Source: Gonocerus acuteangulatus
Lineage: Eukaryota; Arthropoda; Insecta; Hemiptera; Coreidae
Length of the DNA: 64,000 bases
Reading direction: 5' to 3'
Assembly (NCBI GenBank): GCA_946811695.1
Contig: OX328131.1
Span: 15,340,289 to 15,404,288, forward strand
Made by a program: the position numbers and the translations under genes. Below the pieces are notes generated by a model. That model was not told the DNA's origin. It made no database searches and was given only the letters and a program-made list of their open reading frames with translations. Below, one piece after another: positions 1-11,166 of this stretch. How positions within the stretch are numbered: the stretch's first letter is position 1; every line of letters starts with the position of its first letter.

Positions 1-1673
1 GGGGAACAAAAAATGTTCTATGACGATTTCCCGAATTCTCGCCCATAAGGGAGAAAACGTCGTTTTATTGTTTTTTCGAGACAAACGTACTTTTTAGAAG
101 AATAATTGTTGTAGCTCCGTCCCAGGTGATACTACTAAAAAGGGTATGACACCAATCGAAAGCTGAGTAAATTTACTACAAGACTAGTTGAGAGTAAACG
201 TAAAAATGAATGAATGTAAGTATGTATATCTTACCAAAAGAAGGCAATTCTAAATTTCCTGACATTTTATTGATATTTCTTTCCAGCGTTACTCCTCAAT
301 AAGCAGGATCTGAGATTTCCGGGTTTCAGAAAAACTTTCTCATTTAACCAGCTTTCCATTCATGTATCACAACCCTGTGTTATTGAAGTATTTGAACGAT
401 TTAAGAACAAAAGTTTTTAAAAAAACATGGATCTGTTAAAAGAAAATTATATTTTTTTCTTTAATTTATTCAAAAAGCTGAAGGGAAATATTTATTTTTA
501 TAAATGTTTACATAAATATTAAGTAAATATTTACTTAAAACAATAAAAAAAAATTACTTCCACGAATATAAAAAAATTTCCTAAAACAGTAAATAAATAA
601 AATACACATTTATTTTGAATTTGTTCATTCAGGTAACTAATACTGGGTCTAGGAGGCGGCCATTAAGGAACCCCAACCACACATTAACCTCAAAAATTAT
701 TATTTTTACCTAGATCACGCATTTGAACACATTTTTACAGGTACTTATATTTAGAAAACAAATGCTTTACCTTAAATTAATACTGATGGCTACGCTTGTG
801 AAACTCACTGGGATTCTGAGCCCATGCGTTTTTGTTGTGGTAATTAAAAATTCTATCCCTCATAAATAATATGTACATAGTCCTGTAAAAATGTGTTCAA
901 ATGCGTGATATAGGTAAAAATAGTAATTTTTGAGGTTAATGTATGGTTGGGGTTCCTTAATGGCCGCCTCCTGGACCCAGTATTAGTTACCCGAATTAAT
1001 AAATTCAAAATAAATGTGTATTTTATTTATTTACTGTTTTAAGATTTTTTTTTATATCCGTGGAAGTAATTTTTTTATTCTTTTAAGTAAATATTTACTT
1101 AATATTTATGTAAACATTTATAAAAATAAATATTTCCCTTCAGCTTTTTGAGTAAACTGAAGAAAGAAATATAATTTTCTTTTCACAGATCCATGTTTTT
1201 TTTTTTAAACTTTTGTACTTAAACCGTTCAAATACTTCAGTAACACAAGGTTGTGATACATGAATGGAAAGCTGGTTAAATGAGGAAGTTTTTCTGAAAC
1301 CCGGAAATCTCAGATCCTGCCCATTGAGGAGTAACGCTGGAAAGAAATATCAATAAAATGTCAGGAAATTTAGAATTGCCTTTTTTTTGTAAGATATACA
1401 TACTTACATTCATTCATTTTTACGTTTACTCCCAACTAGTCTTATAGTAAATTTACTCAGCTTTCGATTGGTTTCACTCCCTTTCTAGTAGTACCACCTG
1501 GGACGGAGCTACAATGATTATGTTTCTAAAAACCATGTTTGTCTCGATAAAACAATAAAACGACGTTTTCTCCCTTATGGGCGAGAATTCGGGAAATCGT
1601 TATAGGACATTTTTTGTTCCCCTAAGGGTCCTCTATCACCCCTCTCAATATGACTAGACATTTACGGGACACC

Positions 1674-1676
<3 letters not shown>
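1..1676. mobile_element. long-inverted-repeat DNA element, left end cut by the window edge
   Basis: Positions 1-742 are repeated in reverse complement at about 881-1621, leaving a loop of roughly 140 bp. The right side runs on to 1676 and ends in CAGGGTGTCCCGTAAATG, outward-facing and followed by TA, which is the look of a mariner/Tc1-type terminus. The matching left end would lie about 55 bp before the window. Terminal repeats would then be about 800 bp each and the element would have almost no unique core, so it is non-autonomous. No open frame of note is present. The superfamily call rests only on the end sequence and the TA flank. Confidence 0.75.

Positions 1677-1726
<50 letters not shown>
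1677..1726. repeat. (TA)n tract between two TA-targeting elements
   Basis: An uninterrupted TA run of about 50 bp separates the end of the long-inverted-repeat element from the start of the mariner-like element. Both elements end in a CAGGGTG-type terminus facing this tract, so it probably served as the TA target for each. Confidence 0.9.
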
Positions 1727-1729
<3 letters not shown>

Positions 1730-2963
1730 GGTGCTTCAAAAAAATGTATACACACTTTAAACTTCCATAGAAAATTTATTTACCGTTCTACAAAGTTAAA
1801 TTTCAGGAAATTAGAAAGCTGAAAGTCCAATGTAAATGAAACATAAATAACAAATGTTAATACTGTCCAAATTGGTGACCTGCAGCATCAATACAATTCT
1901 GAGTACGAGTCACCACTGATTCTGTACATCGTATCAAAACGTGCAATGAGATTTCTCTACACACGGCTTGAATCTCATTCCAAAGAATGTCTAGGTTACG
2001 TGGTTTACGTTTGCACACCTCATTTTTTACTGTGCCCCATAAGAAGAAATCCAGTGGTGTAAGGTCTGGGGAGCGTGCTGGAAACTCGATTGGCCCCCTG
2101 CGTCCTATCCACTGGCCCGGCAAATTTTGATCCAGGTAAGCTCGTACGTCCCTGTGATAGTGCGGCGGGGCACCATCTTGTTGAAAATAAAACATATCAT
2201 TACTGTATAACCGCACCACACATTTACACCAGGCAAATTTACAGCTTTTTCAATTGTAATGTGAGGATTTTCTTCACCCCAGTAAACACAATTGTGGCTA
2301 TTGACAGTTCCATTAAGTTTGAATTGGGCTTCATCCGACCAATTGATGCTACCCATAAATCCCGGTTCACGTATCACCATCTCCTGAACCCATTCACAAA
2401 ATTGTAACCTTCGATCTGGATCGTCGTCACTTAGCTGTTGCACCAGCCTTGGAATTTAAACACGATACTTGCGTCTCTTCAGAATGCGTAGCACGCTGCA
2501 AGCACTTACATCACTTTCACGTGCCCCTTGCCTTGTAGATTTGTTAGGAGAGCGTTGAAACAGTTCCAAGACTACCGTTGATGACTCATCACTTGTAGCT
2601 GTTCGAGGTCGACCTGAATGACCTTTATGCACATCACACACTTCACACACTGTTCCATGAACTTCGAATTTGTCTCGTATGCGTGTAATTGTTAATCTTG
2701 AAGGTGGTTCTGTATCATACTCCCTTCTCCACTGCCTTTGAACTTCATTTACATTCTCAAACTTCCAGTACCACTTAATAACCTGCTTACGTTCTTCAAA
2801 ACTCAAACGTACGTCCGCCATGTTGATATTACAACTTCCAACTGACAATATAACATAGAGGGACGATTATGCTGCCACCTGGCGAAGAAATATAACATTA
2901 GCCTTGTAGAGTGGGAAAACTACGATAGTTTAAAGTGTGTATACATTTTTTTGAAGCACCCAG
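1727..2963 (-). mobile_element. mariner/Tc1-superfamily transposon with 36-bp TIRs
   Basis: Left TIR 1727-1762 and right TIR 2928-2963 are inverted copies differing at one base (outer ends CAGGGTGCTTC and CTGGGTGCTTC), each flanked by TA. The 1.24-kb body carries a transposase on the minus strand, described separately. Size, TIR length and TA target fit the IS630-Tc1-mariner superfamily. The coding region has a nonsense codon and a frameshift, so the copy is not autonomous. Confidence 0.93.
1857..2848 (-). pseudogene. mariner-type DDE transposase, broken by a stop and a frameshift/deletion
   Basis: In intact relatives this enzyme cuts and re-inserts the transposon at TA sites. The reading frame opens at 2848. 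Its first 130 codons contain two helix-turn-helix-like segments separated by a GRPR motif, as in mariner DNA-binding domains. A TAA stop sits at 2456-2458, and the same frame continues beyond it with DDDPDRR and the first catalytic region WSDEAQF. After VWCG (near 2240) the frame shifts, and the normal spacer before FQQDGAPPH seems to be missing (about 40 residues by comparison with relatives). The frame ending at 1857 holds QQDGAPPH and SPDLTPLDFFLWG, the second and third catalytic regions, with 36 residues between the two aspartates. Family membership is clear; the exact DDxD clade is not. Confidence 0.9.
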
Positions 2964-2975
2964 TATATATACAGG

Positions 2976-3011
2976 GTTCATCGGTGCTAATGGCCGAGAT
3001 TTCGATGTGCC

Positions 3012-3066
<55 letters not shown>
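2976..3066 (+). repeat. 5'-truncated SINE-A copy: tail plus poly(A)
   Basis: The segment reads CGGTGCTAATGGCCGAG then GATGTGCCGTTAAAA and runs into about 50 A. The same tail ends the complete tRNA-derived SINE at 13673-13868. The tRNA-like head is absent, so this is a 3' fragment. Confidence 0.75.
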
Positions 3067-3069
<3 letters not shown>

Positions 3070-4350
3070 AGAAAGTAGGATCGAACTAAAAAATAATAAT
3101 AATAAAAATATTTTGCACTAGTTATTCCCCATCGGATGGGGTCATATTAGTACACGGCCATTTTCATTGGTAAATCCTATGTTAAAGAGTCTTGTAACAA
3201 TCTCACCCTATAGTGTACATTAGCTCATAGGAAGAAAATAGGCCAGTTTTATTATTTGAAAATGGCATTAGGGTTTTACGAAGAATTATTTCATAATTAT
3301 TAGGAACCCAGAAGACGAGTTGTGTGCTCTCTTTTGGCAAATTTCTTCCCTTTAGTGCCAGTTAAAGGAAAATATCCCTGCAGTATAGGTTTGTAACAGT
3401 TCCACCACATTTTACTAATGAGGCCCTATTTAAGGTATTTGCTATTACTGCTTGCATTCAGTGTGCACCGGTGAACCCTTTGAGTTCAGTACAGATTTTA
3501 AATAAACAGATTAATTATAAAAAAAAGAGATATATAGTAATAAATACCATAAAGCGTTTTTATAACCCCAATATTAATTTTGAAACAAACGGTATTAGTT
3601 TTACTTTTTAATTCCGAAAATAAATCCCTCCGAACTTCCAAATTAAAAGTGAGTCTCTTTAAAATATTCAAATACATACAAAACACTGATTTGTTTTTAA
3701 AATTACATCTGAGATTGCCAAATATACAACTTTTAGCATTTCATTGAAATTATTAAAATAACAAGCTATGATAATTTTGATAAAATGCATTTCGTTTTGA
3801 TGTTTATCTCTCCGACTGTTGCTGACGATTGGAGATTGATGATAAATCAAGCTTATCAGTGGCTGTTATCACCCGAGTAACCGGCCGAATTAAAAAAAAA
3901 CCGCCCACAATTTAGAGAAAAGCTGGCGTGCTACATGCTACTTTTTTAGGCCCATGGTTATGACTAATTTTACATTCCCCGCATAATTTGACTCTCTTTA
4001 TTACTTCATATGCCAGATTTGACTTTATAAATGCTGGTTTCGGTTTGTAAATTAAGTTAGCCTACCATAACATCATTTTGTATTATGTATATTATAAAAA
4101 ACATTTTTGTTAATGTAATTTATTGCTCATAAAATAAAGCTTAGAATTACTTAATTAATCCATGTCAGTCGAACCTGATATACGCAAAAAAAAGTAGGTT
4201 TCAGGTAAGAAAAACTGTCAAATTTTCGGAAAAATGTAAAATTGGAATATTTCGACGGGACTTTGGCAGCCTTCTTCAGTAAAAAATGTCTAGGTTAGGC
4301 GGTGGAATGATCTCGTGTGTAACTAACAGGTTTCAGTTGCTGTCACTTCA
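3067..4350. other. no gene recognised; AT-rich spacer with one degenerate hammerhead-like site
   Basis: Short open frames between 3498 and 3850 on the minus strand are Ile/Tyr/Phe-rich and look like chance frames in AT-rich DNA. At 4254-4279 (minus) there is a decayed CTGAAGAAGGCTGCC...GAAA motif related to the hammerhead-like sites described elsewhere. Nothing else is recognisable. Confidence 0.5.
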
Positions 4351-4368
4351 AGTAAGCATTCTCATCAG

Positions 4369-4602
4369 TTGACAAAGAGAAAAAAATCCATTTACGAAAA
4401 GTGTAATCCCTATTTCCGTAGAAGTTATAGTATCCAAAATTGGGAAGTAATCGGCCTTCTCTTTGGCGCAAGAGGTTCCATGCCTTCTTTTGTCCAAAAT
4501 GTTTTTAAAAGATGGGATATTAAATGTGACTACGAATCAATCGCACGTTCCATCCTGAAGGACTCAATAAGAATAGTGAATCACCACCTATACGGCTGAA
4601 GA
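4369..4602 (+). pseudogene. possible C-terminal fragment of a retroelement reverse-transcriptase polyprotein
   Basis: A 76-residue frame holds the segment EVIGLLFGARGSMPSF and ends in NHHLYG. From memory, a GARG block followed by a helical stretch and a terminal HLYG is seen at the end of many invertebrate retroelement RT polyproteins, where it lies downstream of the RT core. No RT catalytic motif is visible upstream, where the DNA is simple AT-rich sequence, so at most this is a detached 3' end. The frame can be extended a few codons upstream of 4369 without a clear start codon. Function is not claimed; a protein search would decide whether the similarity is real. Confidence 0.4.
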
Positions 4603-4879
4603 AAGAAATATGAATAGGCATACGAAAATAATAAAAACATAATAAGAAAAATCAGAAGTACATCGGAACGAAAAAAAAATTAATGAAATAAAATAACTCA
4701 TGAAACGAACTGATGGCGTATACATATGCCACAAGCTTATTATCACTCCAAGAAGAATAAATTATATGCAGAAAATAAAAGAAATAAAAAAAAAAAATAT
4801 TTTCCTTGGATTGATAAGAAAGCTGTCGCCGATTATGGTCAGCCATCAGTTTACATGAATGTTTTTCACTATCGTTTAG

Positions 4880-4896
4880 TTAAAAAAAAAAAAAAG

Positions 4897-4935
<39 letters not shown>
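4880..4935 (+). repeat. poly(A) tract
   Basis: About 55 bp of A with one G. It could be the tail of a retroposed copy, but no SINE or LINE body is recognisable just upstream. Confidence 0.8.
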
Positions 4936-4938
<3 letters not shown>

Positions 4939-5156
4939 AAGCATTTCGTTTGGGTATTGCTAGGATTTGAAAAATGTTCATTTTTTTTTTCGTTAAAACC
5001 TTAATGGTTAAAGAATTATACAAAAACTATTAAAACGAAATTTAGTCAGTTGTTTTATTATATAATCAACATTTTGTTCGTAGAATATGAAGTATCTTAA
5101 TACATTTTGAAACACCGAAAAAAATTATATATAAAATGTCTATTTTTTTGTCCCAA

Positions 5157-5232
5157 TTTTCATACGTATTGCTATTTTCATACGTATTGCTATTTTCATA
5201 CGTATTGCTATTTTCATACGTATTGCTATTTT
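5157..5232. repeat. 18-bp minisatellite, about four copies
   Basis: The unit TTTTCATACGTATTGCTA is repeated head to tail about four times with almost no divergence, so the expansion is probably young. Confidence 0.9.
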
Positions 5233-5360
5233 CCTTAGTCGCGAATCAATTTGAACATTTCTGAATAATGCGGCATTATAGAACATGCAATTACGAATCT
5301 TTTAACGGCTTGGGAAGATCTTATCCTTGCATACTTTTGGAGTTATGAGCGAAATAACTA

Positions 5361-5500
5361 AAAAAAAAAAAAGTCCGACTCGCAGGAACTGCATCAACTT
5401 AGCGCGATCCTTTCTTAATCCTAATGTTATTTGGAAAGGTTGAAATAGAAACAGTTATAATTATAGACCTTTCATGAAATAATTTATGACCTCAAATAGT
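5361..5500 (+). repeat. R-family 5' fragment
   Basis: Starts with an A-run and GTCCGACTCGCAGGAACTGC, the 5' end shared by the R copies at 27803 and 53001, and continues through the next 110 bp of that family before losing similarity. Confidence 0.7.
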
Positions 5501-5687
5501 TCCGCCCAGACCCTCACCTCTACCTGAGAGAAAAAGGGTCAGGCAGCACCCTTCATCCACTCCTAGAGATACTAATCTTAGGGTACGTTCATGGTGAGGA
5601 GTCATTCTGCGATGCAACGATAGCTACTCCCATGAGCGCTGCCCCGATGTATTCTACATCGATGGAGGGTGTTCATGCTGACTCACC

Positions 5688-6366
5688 ATTGCATTGGTTC
5701 TTGCTGGGAGTAAAGTAACCTTCAACAGTGAATTAGCTTTTGTTTATGAAAAAGCTCTGCTTATGTTAGTGGGAAAAAATGAGCCTTTACAATTAGTTCG
5801 CGATGTTCCTGACAAAGAAAAAGGGATTGGTTTCTTACTCGGAAAAATTAATGGAATCCTATTAATTTTAGCGAGTTGGATAGACTAGAGTCGCTTAAAT
5901 TAATATAATTCTATTAATTGCGAGTTGGATTGGCTAGAGTTTTCTTTTATTTTCTTGAGCGAGTGGAGCGTAGCGTAGCGATCGGAAACGCATATCATGT
6001 AATGCTTAATAAATGTAAAAGATCCAAAAAAGAGAGAGAGAAAAGGAATAAAATATGTTTGTTTACAAATATCTTTGTTTGTTATCCTTCATAACCTGCA
6101 AAACAGTCAACTTTAATGCTTAATAACTTTTTTCATAGTTGAGAGAATTGATTTTGATCATATTAACCTTTTAATTAACAAATATTACTTGCCATTATCT
6201 AATATGAATTATAACCGTAGATAACGAGTCAAGAAGTAAAAGATAACCAGCAAAGAACCTGTAAGCTAATCAGTAAGCTTATCAGCGAGTACGAGTAACT
6301 GTTATAAATCACTTAACTAAATAAATACTTCAAAAGTAACTGGATGTAGTCTTCGCAAAAAGTCCC
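5688..6366 (+). mobile_element. nested, left-truncated copy of the 785-bp TIR element
   Basis: From ATTGCATT at 5688 the sequence matches 38027-38694 almost throughout, and it ends in the same right terminus (TCTTCGCAAAAAGTCCC, one base changed). The left 115 bp of the full element, including its left TIR, are missing. It lies wholly inside the Harbinger-like element, so it entered that element and then lost its left end, or was captured with it. Confidence 0.8.
5694..5888 (+). CDS. small open frame kept in both copies of the 785-bp element; unknown product
   Basis: The frame covers about 64 codons, starting with MVLAGSKVTF if TTG is read as start; the upstream limit is uncertain and no ATG is used. 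It ends in ASWID and TAG. The matching frame at about 38033-38227 in the complete element is also open. Between the copies, one block shows compensating single-base changes (GKNEPLQL here, RKMSLLQL there), so the frame survives local shifts. I recognise no domain, signal peptide or membrane segment. It may be a captured exon fragment or a chance frame in a short element. Just after the stop, AGCGAGTTGGATAGACTAGA begins an imperfect palindrome that recurs in altered form near 46200. Confidence 0.3.
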   Translation: MVLAGSKVTFNSELAFVYEKALLMLVGKNEPLQLVRDVPDKEKGIGFLLGKINGILLILASWID

Positions 6367-6699
6367 AATTTTCTTTCATCTCGACAACGAAATAACCAAA
6401 AAAGAATAATCACACAAGATGAACTAATGAGAGAGGGTAGGTGACCTGCGCACTAGAGTCCCTTTGAAGGAACCAATCACAGTCAGGCTCCCTCCTCACT
6501 GCGAGGAGAAAACAAAATATTTGTTTTTCCCCGCGGTCACTGCGCGAGTGCGAGAATAGCATCGGAAGTAAGGATCCTCACTATGAACACTCCCACCTTA
6601 ATACATGTGTTTGTTTTACATCGGGGCAGCGCTCATCGGAGTAGCTATCGTAGCATCGCAGAATGAATCCTCACCATGAACGTACCCTTACTGTTCAAT

Positions 6700-7411
6700 G
6701 ATTTGAAAAATATCAAAATGTTTACAATTTCTTGTACTCTTCTACTAAAGAACTAATTCTACAAATTTTTCCAATTAAAAAAACTAGCGAATTATAAAGT
6801 GAGCTAAACAACTACAAAAACCCGTTTAAAAGAACAAAACAAACACATTTGAAGCGGAGTTCAACGTTATAGGGGGAGGGAGGAACCGCGCTAAAAAAAA
6901 CCTAATTATTCGTTTTTTTTTTACGTTAAAAATAATGTTCCGGGTAATTTTCGATTTGAGCATACCTGAATTATTGTAATAATAAGGCCTTCCGAAGATT
7001 CTCCAGCTTTATTATTTATATTAGCTTTCCTCCTCTCAACATCCACCTAAAAATAGATTTTTTTTTATTACACGTGTGTACCTCTATACCACACAAACAC
7101 TCTATTTCTAGGATTAACACACTGCAGTGTTTAAAATAAAGTCTATCAATTATTTATAAGGGAAAAATGTCACAAAAACCCTGACTTATACTACTAACTA
7201 CTAAGACACATCATATAATGATAATATAAATTAACGATAACTAAAATAATTAATGATAAATAATACTTAATTACAATGATAATGATAATAATTATTTGAA
7301 GAGATATTATACTGATAAGTAATAGGAGAGGTAATAATAATAGATAATAATACGTGCACAAACGTACTAAACACATCCTTATGAACAGGACTACAGAAAA
7401 GTAAATATGTA
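6700..7411. other. no gene recognised; includes an R-family 3' end at 6868-6897
   Basis: The only recognisable item is GGAGGGAGGAACCGCGCTAA near 6870-6890, the 3' terminus of the R family. The rest is AT-rich, with a TAA/TAAT-rich run around 7200-7340 that gives a spurious Leu/Ile-rich minus-strand frame. Confidence 0.6.
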
Positions 7412-7754
7412 AGCTCTAGGTGGTATATCTAGTATACTGCCTGATCTCTGCTCCTATTATCTCATAGCTAGGACTAGCAGATAGCTCTAGGTACTAAGCT
7501 GTAAACATTAACACAGCTCTTCTACAGCTCTAGGTGGTATATCTAGTATACTGCCTGATCTCTGCTCCTATTATCTCATAGCTAGGACTAGCAGATAGCT
7601 CTAGGTACTAAGCTGTAAACATTAACACATGTCTTCTACAGCTCTAGGTGGTATATCTAGTATACTGCCTGATCTCTGCTCCTATTATCTCATAGCTAGG
7701 ACTAGCAGATAGCTTTAGGTACTAAGCTGTAAACATTAACACAGCTCTTCTACA
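7412..7754. repeat. 114-bp tandem array, three copies
   Basis: Units begin at 7412, 7526 and 7640 with AGCTCTAGGTGGTATATC and are nearly identical (a few substitutions). No coding frame runs through them. Units contain short inverted motifs (CTAGGACTAG, GTATACTG). Confidence 0.93.
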
Positions 7755-8491
7755 ATCAGTCTTTAATGAATTTAGTTTGCTCAATTAGTTTTATGTCTAG
7801 TAATTATTAATTATTATTATTATTATTATTATTACTATTATTATCTATTATCTAAAAATAGATGCGGCCTATCCAATGAGTAGATAACAGTTTCCCTTAT
7901 ATACTTATGTGAAAATTGCTGTTTACTGCAGACCTGACTTAGCCAAGAGCGAACCGCCTAAAGGCGGGTGTAGGGGAAAGAAAGGTTAAAAGGATTTGAA
8001 AAAAAAAAAAAGAAGCGAAAATGAACTACGGAGGGAAGAGCTTTTACTCCGAGCAACTTTTTAAAACCACTCTTGATGAGCTTCGTTCGATCTCTACACT
8101 CAATTACTAAATGCAAGTTTTTTTTTTTTTTTTTTGTCTGTCTTGCTTCTTTTTTTGTAAAGTGATTTCCACAAAAAGTTGGGTACTTGAAGAAATGTTG
8201 GGGTATGAGATCCATTATCGAACATTAATAGAAGAAACTGCTGCTTTTTTCTCATGAAACAAAGCATTCTGGCGGATACAGAATTCCTTTTAGCACTTTC
8301 ACAACTATCAACAAGCTGAAGACTTAACTCTTCGTTATAAGAATTTATATCCAGACCTGGTGTAAAATATTATTACATTTATTAATTAATGTATGGCTTT
8401 CTTAAAAAAAATCTTCAGTTATCTTTCTTTCTACGGCAAGGACATCGCTTGGAACCAGATTGAGCATAATGAAGATTTTATACTCCTCGTG

Positions 8492-8495
<4 letters not shown>

Positions 8496-8577
<82 letters not shown>
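8496..8577. repeat. (CA)n followed by (TA)n microsatellite
   Basis: About 48 bp of CA repeats pass directly into about 34 bp of TA repeats. The His/Thr- and Ile/Tyr-rich open frame through it is an artefact. Confidence 0.95.
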
Positions 8578-8580
<3 letters not shown>

Positions 8581-8661
8581 ATTGATGTTTTCCGGTAGTG
8601 GGGTTGCTTAATTCCAGAGGGTGAAACAAAATTCAGTCTTCCCACAAATTTTCTTTATTTT

Positions 8662-8701
8662 GCACTAGGCCTTTCAACACAAATGTGCCATCATCAGGTG
8701 C
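8662..8701 (-). ncRNA. hammerhead ribozyme motif, Penelope type, all core elements present
   Basis: Read on the minus strand: stem I GCAC/GTGC (8698-8701 with 8662-8665); core CTGATGA (8691-8697); stem II of 6 bp between GGCACA and TGTGTT with two G-U pairs; core GAA (8673-8675); a loopless self-complementary stem III AGGCCT (8667-8672); and an A at the cleavage position (8666). All conserved hammerhead residues are present. Published hammerheads in Penelope-like retroelements have the same very short stem III and are thought to act as dimers. Self-cleavage is inferred from structure only. No reverse transcriptase is visible next to it. Confidence 0.65.
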
Positions 8702-8709
8702 TAACAACA

Positions 8710-9480
8710 AATAAAAACATGCATTAATATTGTTTGACTCCTTTATAACAATTAATATTGTTTGACTGTTGTTGGACAGTAATTAGTCTAATTAATAGTT
8801 AGAATTTATAAAGCAAACGGTGAAAGTATAGATTGGAACATAATGTTATAATTAATAGTTAGAATATATGAAGCAAACGGTAATAGTAAAAATTGGAACA
8901 TAATGTTATAGATTACAGTTTTTTAGTAAATAATTACAAATTCATAAACTAAGGTGTCTAAATGAAGTTTTTAAAATAATGTAACTTTATATTGTATTAT
9001 TACTATAGCTATAATATATATGTAGATATATATGCACATATATGGTATTATAGCTAACTTTCCAAATACAGATATTCCTAAATATTTCGAGGCATTTGAA
9101 GGTCAAATTTCGTATGAAGTTGTTTAGGAAGAAATATCTAGAGCTTCCATGGTTTTGATGGCCGCTGAATTTGAAATCGGAAATCCGTTTCACCCGATCG
9201 GTGCAAAATCAAGGTCATTTCAAGGACAAATACTTTTATTTTGCAAAAAATAAATCAGCAGTCAAAAATTCATTTTTAAACATTTTAGTTTTCAAAATCT
9301 CTCTCCCCCCCCTCACTCATGTGTATGTTCTCTAAAAATCTTCTATGGTAATTGAACAACTTTTGTGTATGTATTATTATTGCTAGATTGAACTGAACAC
9401 TGCCAAAACCGTTGCATGAATTTATTAGGGCAGTTATTGATGCCAAATTTGCAGACCATAAACATAGATCAACTTTAAGT
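8710..9480. other. no gene recognised; short local duplication
   Basis: Around 8795-8905 a segment of about 60 bp beginning ATTAATAGTTAGAAT is duplicated with some differences (GCAAACGGT, ATTGGAACATAATGTTATA). The rest is AT-rich without a recognised feature. Confidence 0.6.
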
Positions 9481-9483
9481 TCT

Positions 9484-9487
<4 letters not shown>

Positions 9488-9527
<40 letters not shown>
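9488..9527 (+). repeat. poly(A) tract
   Basis: About 40 A. A (CA)n run lies at 9663-9682. No retroposon body is identified upstream. Confidence 0.85.
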
Positions 9528-9529
<2 letters not shown>

Positions 9530-10197
9530 ATCTTTTCTCGGTACTACCAAAATATGTATTTTGTTTTCTAAGTTTCCTAAATGTTTCACTGCTGTGTTGT
9601 TCCTCATCGTAATTGACCTTCAGCATTAACGTTATAAAAGAACTAAGGTTTATAATAACAAAAACACACACACACACACACAACTGTCCTTCCTAATTGA
9701 AAGAGCATAATTGGAGCTTTGAATAATATAAGATATAATTATAAAATTGATTAGGACTATTGAAGAAGAGAACTGCTAATTCCGACCAAGAATGGACAGA
9801 GGAAACTGTTATTATCCACTGACTAGTCATTTCATCCGAATTCCTTGGAATTGACCAAAAGCTATAATTAGTCAATATTTTATGCTCGACCCTTCCCCGA
9901 ATCTAAAGTCTTTGACCTAATAACCTTGACAGCCTACGCTTTATAGTCAAAAATAGGGGTAGATTTGTTATTTTATTATCTACTTTTTAGCAAATCTATC
10001 TTTACGCAATGAAAAACCACTAACTCTAGTGAGAATCGAACTTAACATTCAATAACTCTGGGTCTCTATTAAAAATTAAATAAATACTTTTTAAATAAAT
10101 CTGTAATTGAGTGAACTGAACATTACAAATATTTTTTTTTTTTTTTTAAATTTATTCCAAACGCACATTTTCGATGCGGGATTATTTTTAAGACGCA

Positions 10198-10949
10198 CAT
10201 TATGGGGCAAATCTAAAGTTAGGTTACTAAACAAACGTTAATTTATTCTAACTAAAAATAAACTCACATTATATTATTAGTTTTGTTTTAGTTTTAGTTT
10301 AGTTTTAGATTTCTAAAATTGTTAATCATGTGTTGGAGTATTTTCTTAATAAATAGTTGTTTTTAGTTTTAGTATCCGTTTTTAGTATGTTAATTAGTTT
10401 AATTTAAACAAAAGTGACCTTAATTTATGATTTTAATTTAGTTTTATTTTTTTTTAATTTGCTAATTAGTTTATTGCATACTTGGATTCAGAACAAGGGT
10501 TAAAAAAAATAGGTATGCATTTATTTTTGATTAAATAAAGTGTTTTTATGAACTATAATGGGGTATAAATGAGATTACAACGTACAACTATAACTTCAGC
10601 GTATTTAAAACAAAGTGTAAACAAGTTCTTTTAGTTTTAATAATTTACTTAATTATCGAAATAACATGTGATTTACATTAATTCATCTTATTTTTGTAAA
10701 AGTAAACTAAAATAAAGCTGAATCAACTAATTCAGTTTTTAATCAACTCCCCCTGATTTAGGAGGAGGATCAGGATTTAGTGGCGATTATCATGTTTTTA
10801 CACCACCCAATCATTTAGTTTCAGTTTCAGTTCACCTAATATCCATTAGTTAATTTAATTTTAGTTTTTTAAGGTTTAAACTCTTAGTTTAGATTTAGTT
10901 TATTCTAAAAAGTGAATGTAGTGTTAGTTTTTACCTTTGCCCAAAATTG
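10198..10949. mobile_element. diverged hAT-like MITE rich in TTTAGTTTT repeats
   Basis: Both ends resemble the inverted ends of the element at 19364-19882 (CAGTGTTGGGCAAAACTAA), about 14 of 19 positions on the left and 15 of 19 on the right by eye. The interior repeats TTTAGTTTTAG-like motifs, the complement of the CTAAAACTAAA repeats in that element. A matching 8-bp target duplication is not visible, so this copy is older or its ends are misplaced. Confidence 0.5.
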
Positions 10950-11166
10950 TGGGAGCCGAACCTACTGTTTGATCTTTCCACCTTTTTTTGGAGGGAGCGT
11001 ATGGGATGTGGGGTTTGGTAGGTGCAAATCAGTGGACTCCATTAACATAAACAAGACTGTGTAACTAAATTAAAACATAGTGTTTAGGGGGGCTGTGCCA
11101 AAATCAGAAACAAGTCAATGTTGATTTTGTTATATAATTTTGAATTACAATTTGTGATTTATGTTT

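Larger units (their letters stand above)
5581..6687. mobile_element. Harbinger/PIF-like non-autonomous element with a second element inside
   Basis: The left end 5581 (GGGTACGTTCATGGTGAGGA) is repeated in reverse complement up to 6687, and similarity extends about 110 bp inward with shared blocks such as GAGCGCTGCCCCGATGTA. Both ends are flanked by TTA (5578-5580 and 6688-6690), the 3-bp target typical of PIF/Harbinger elements. There is no transposase. The interior from 5688 to 6366 belongs to another family, whose complete copy is at 37910-38694. Superfamily is inferred from the target size and the GGG start. Confidence 0.7.
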
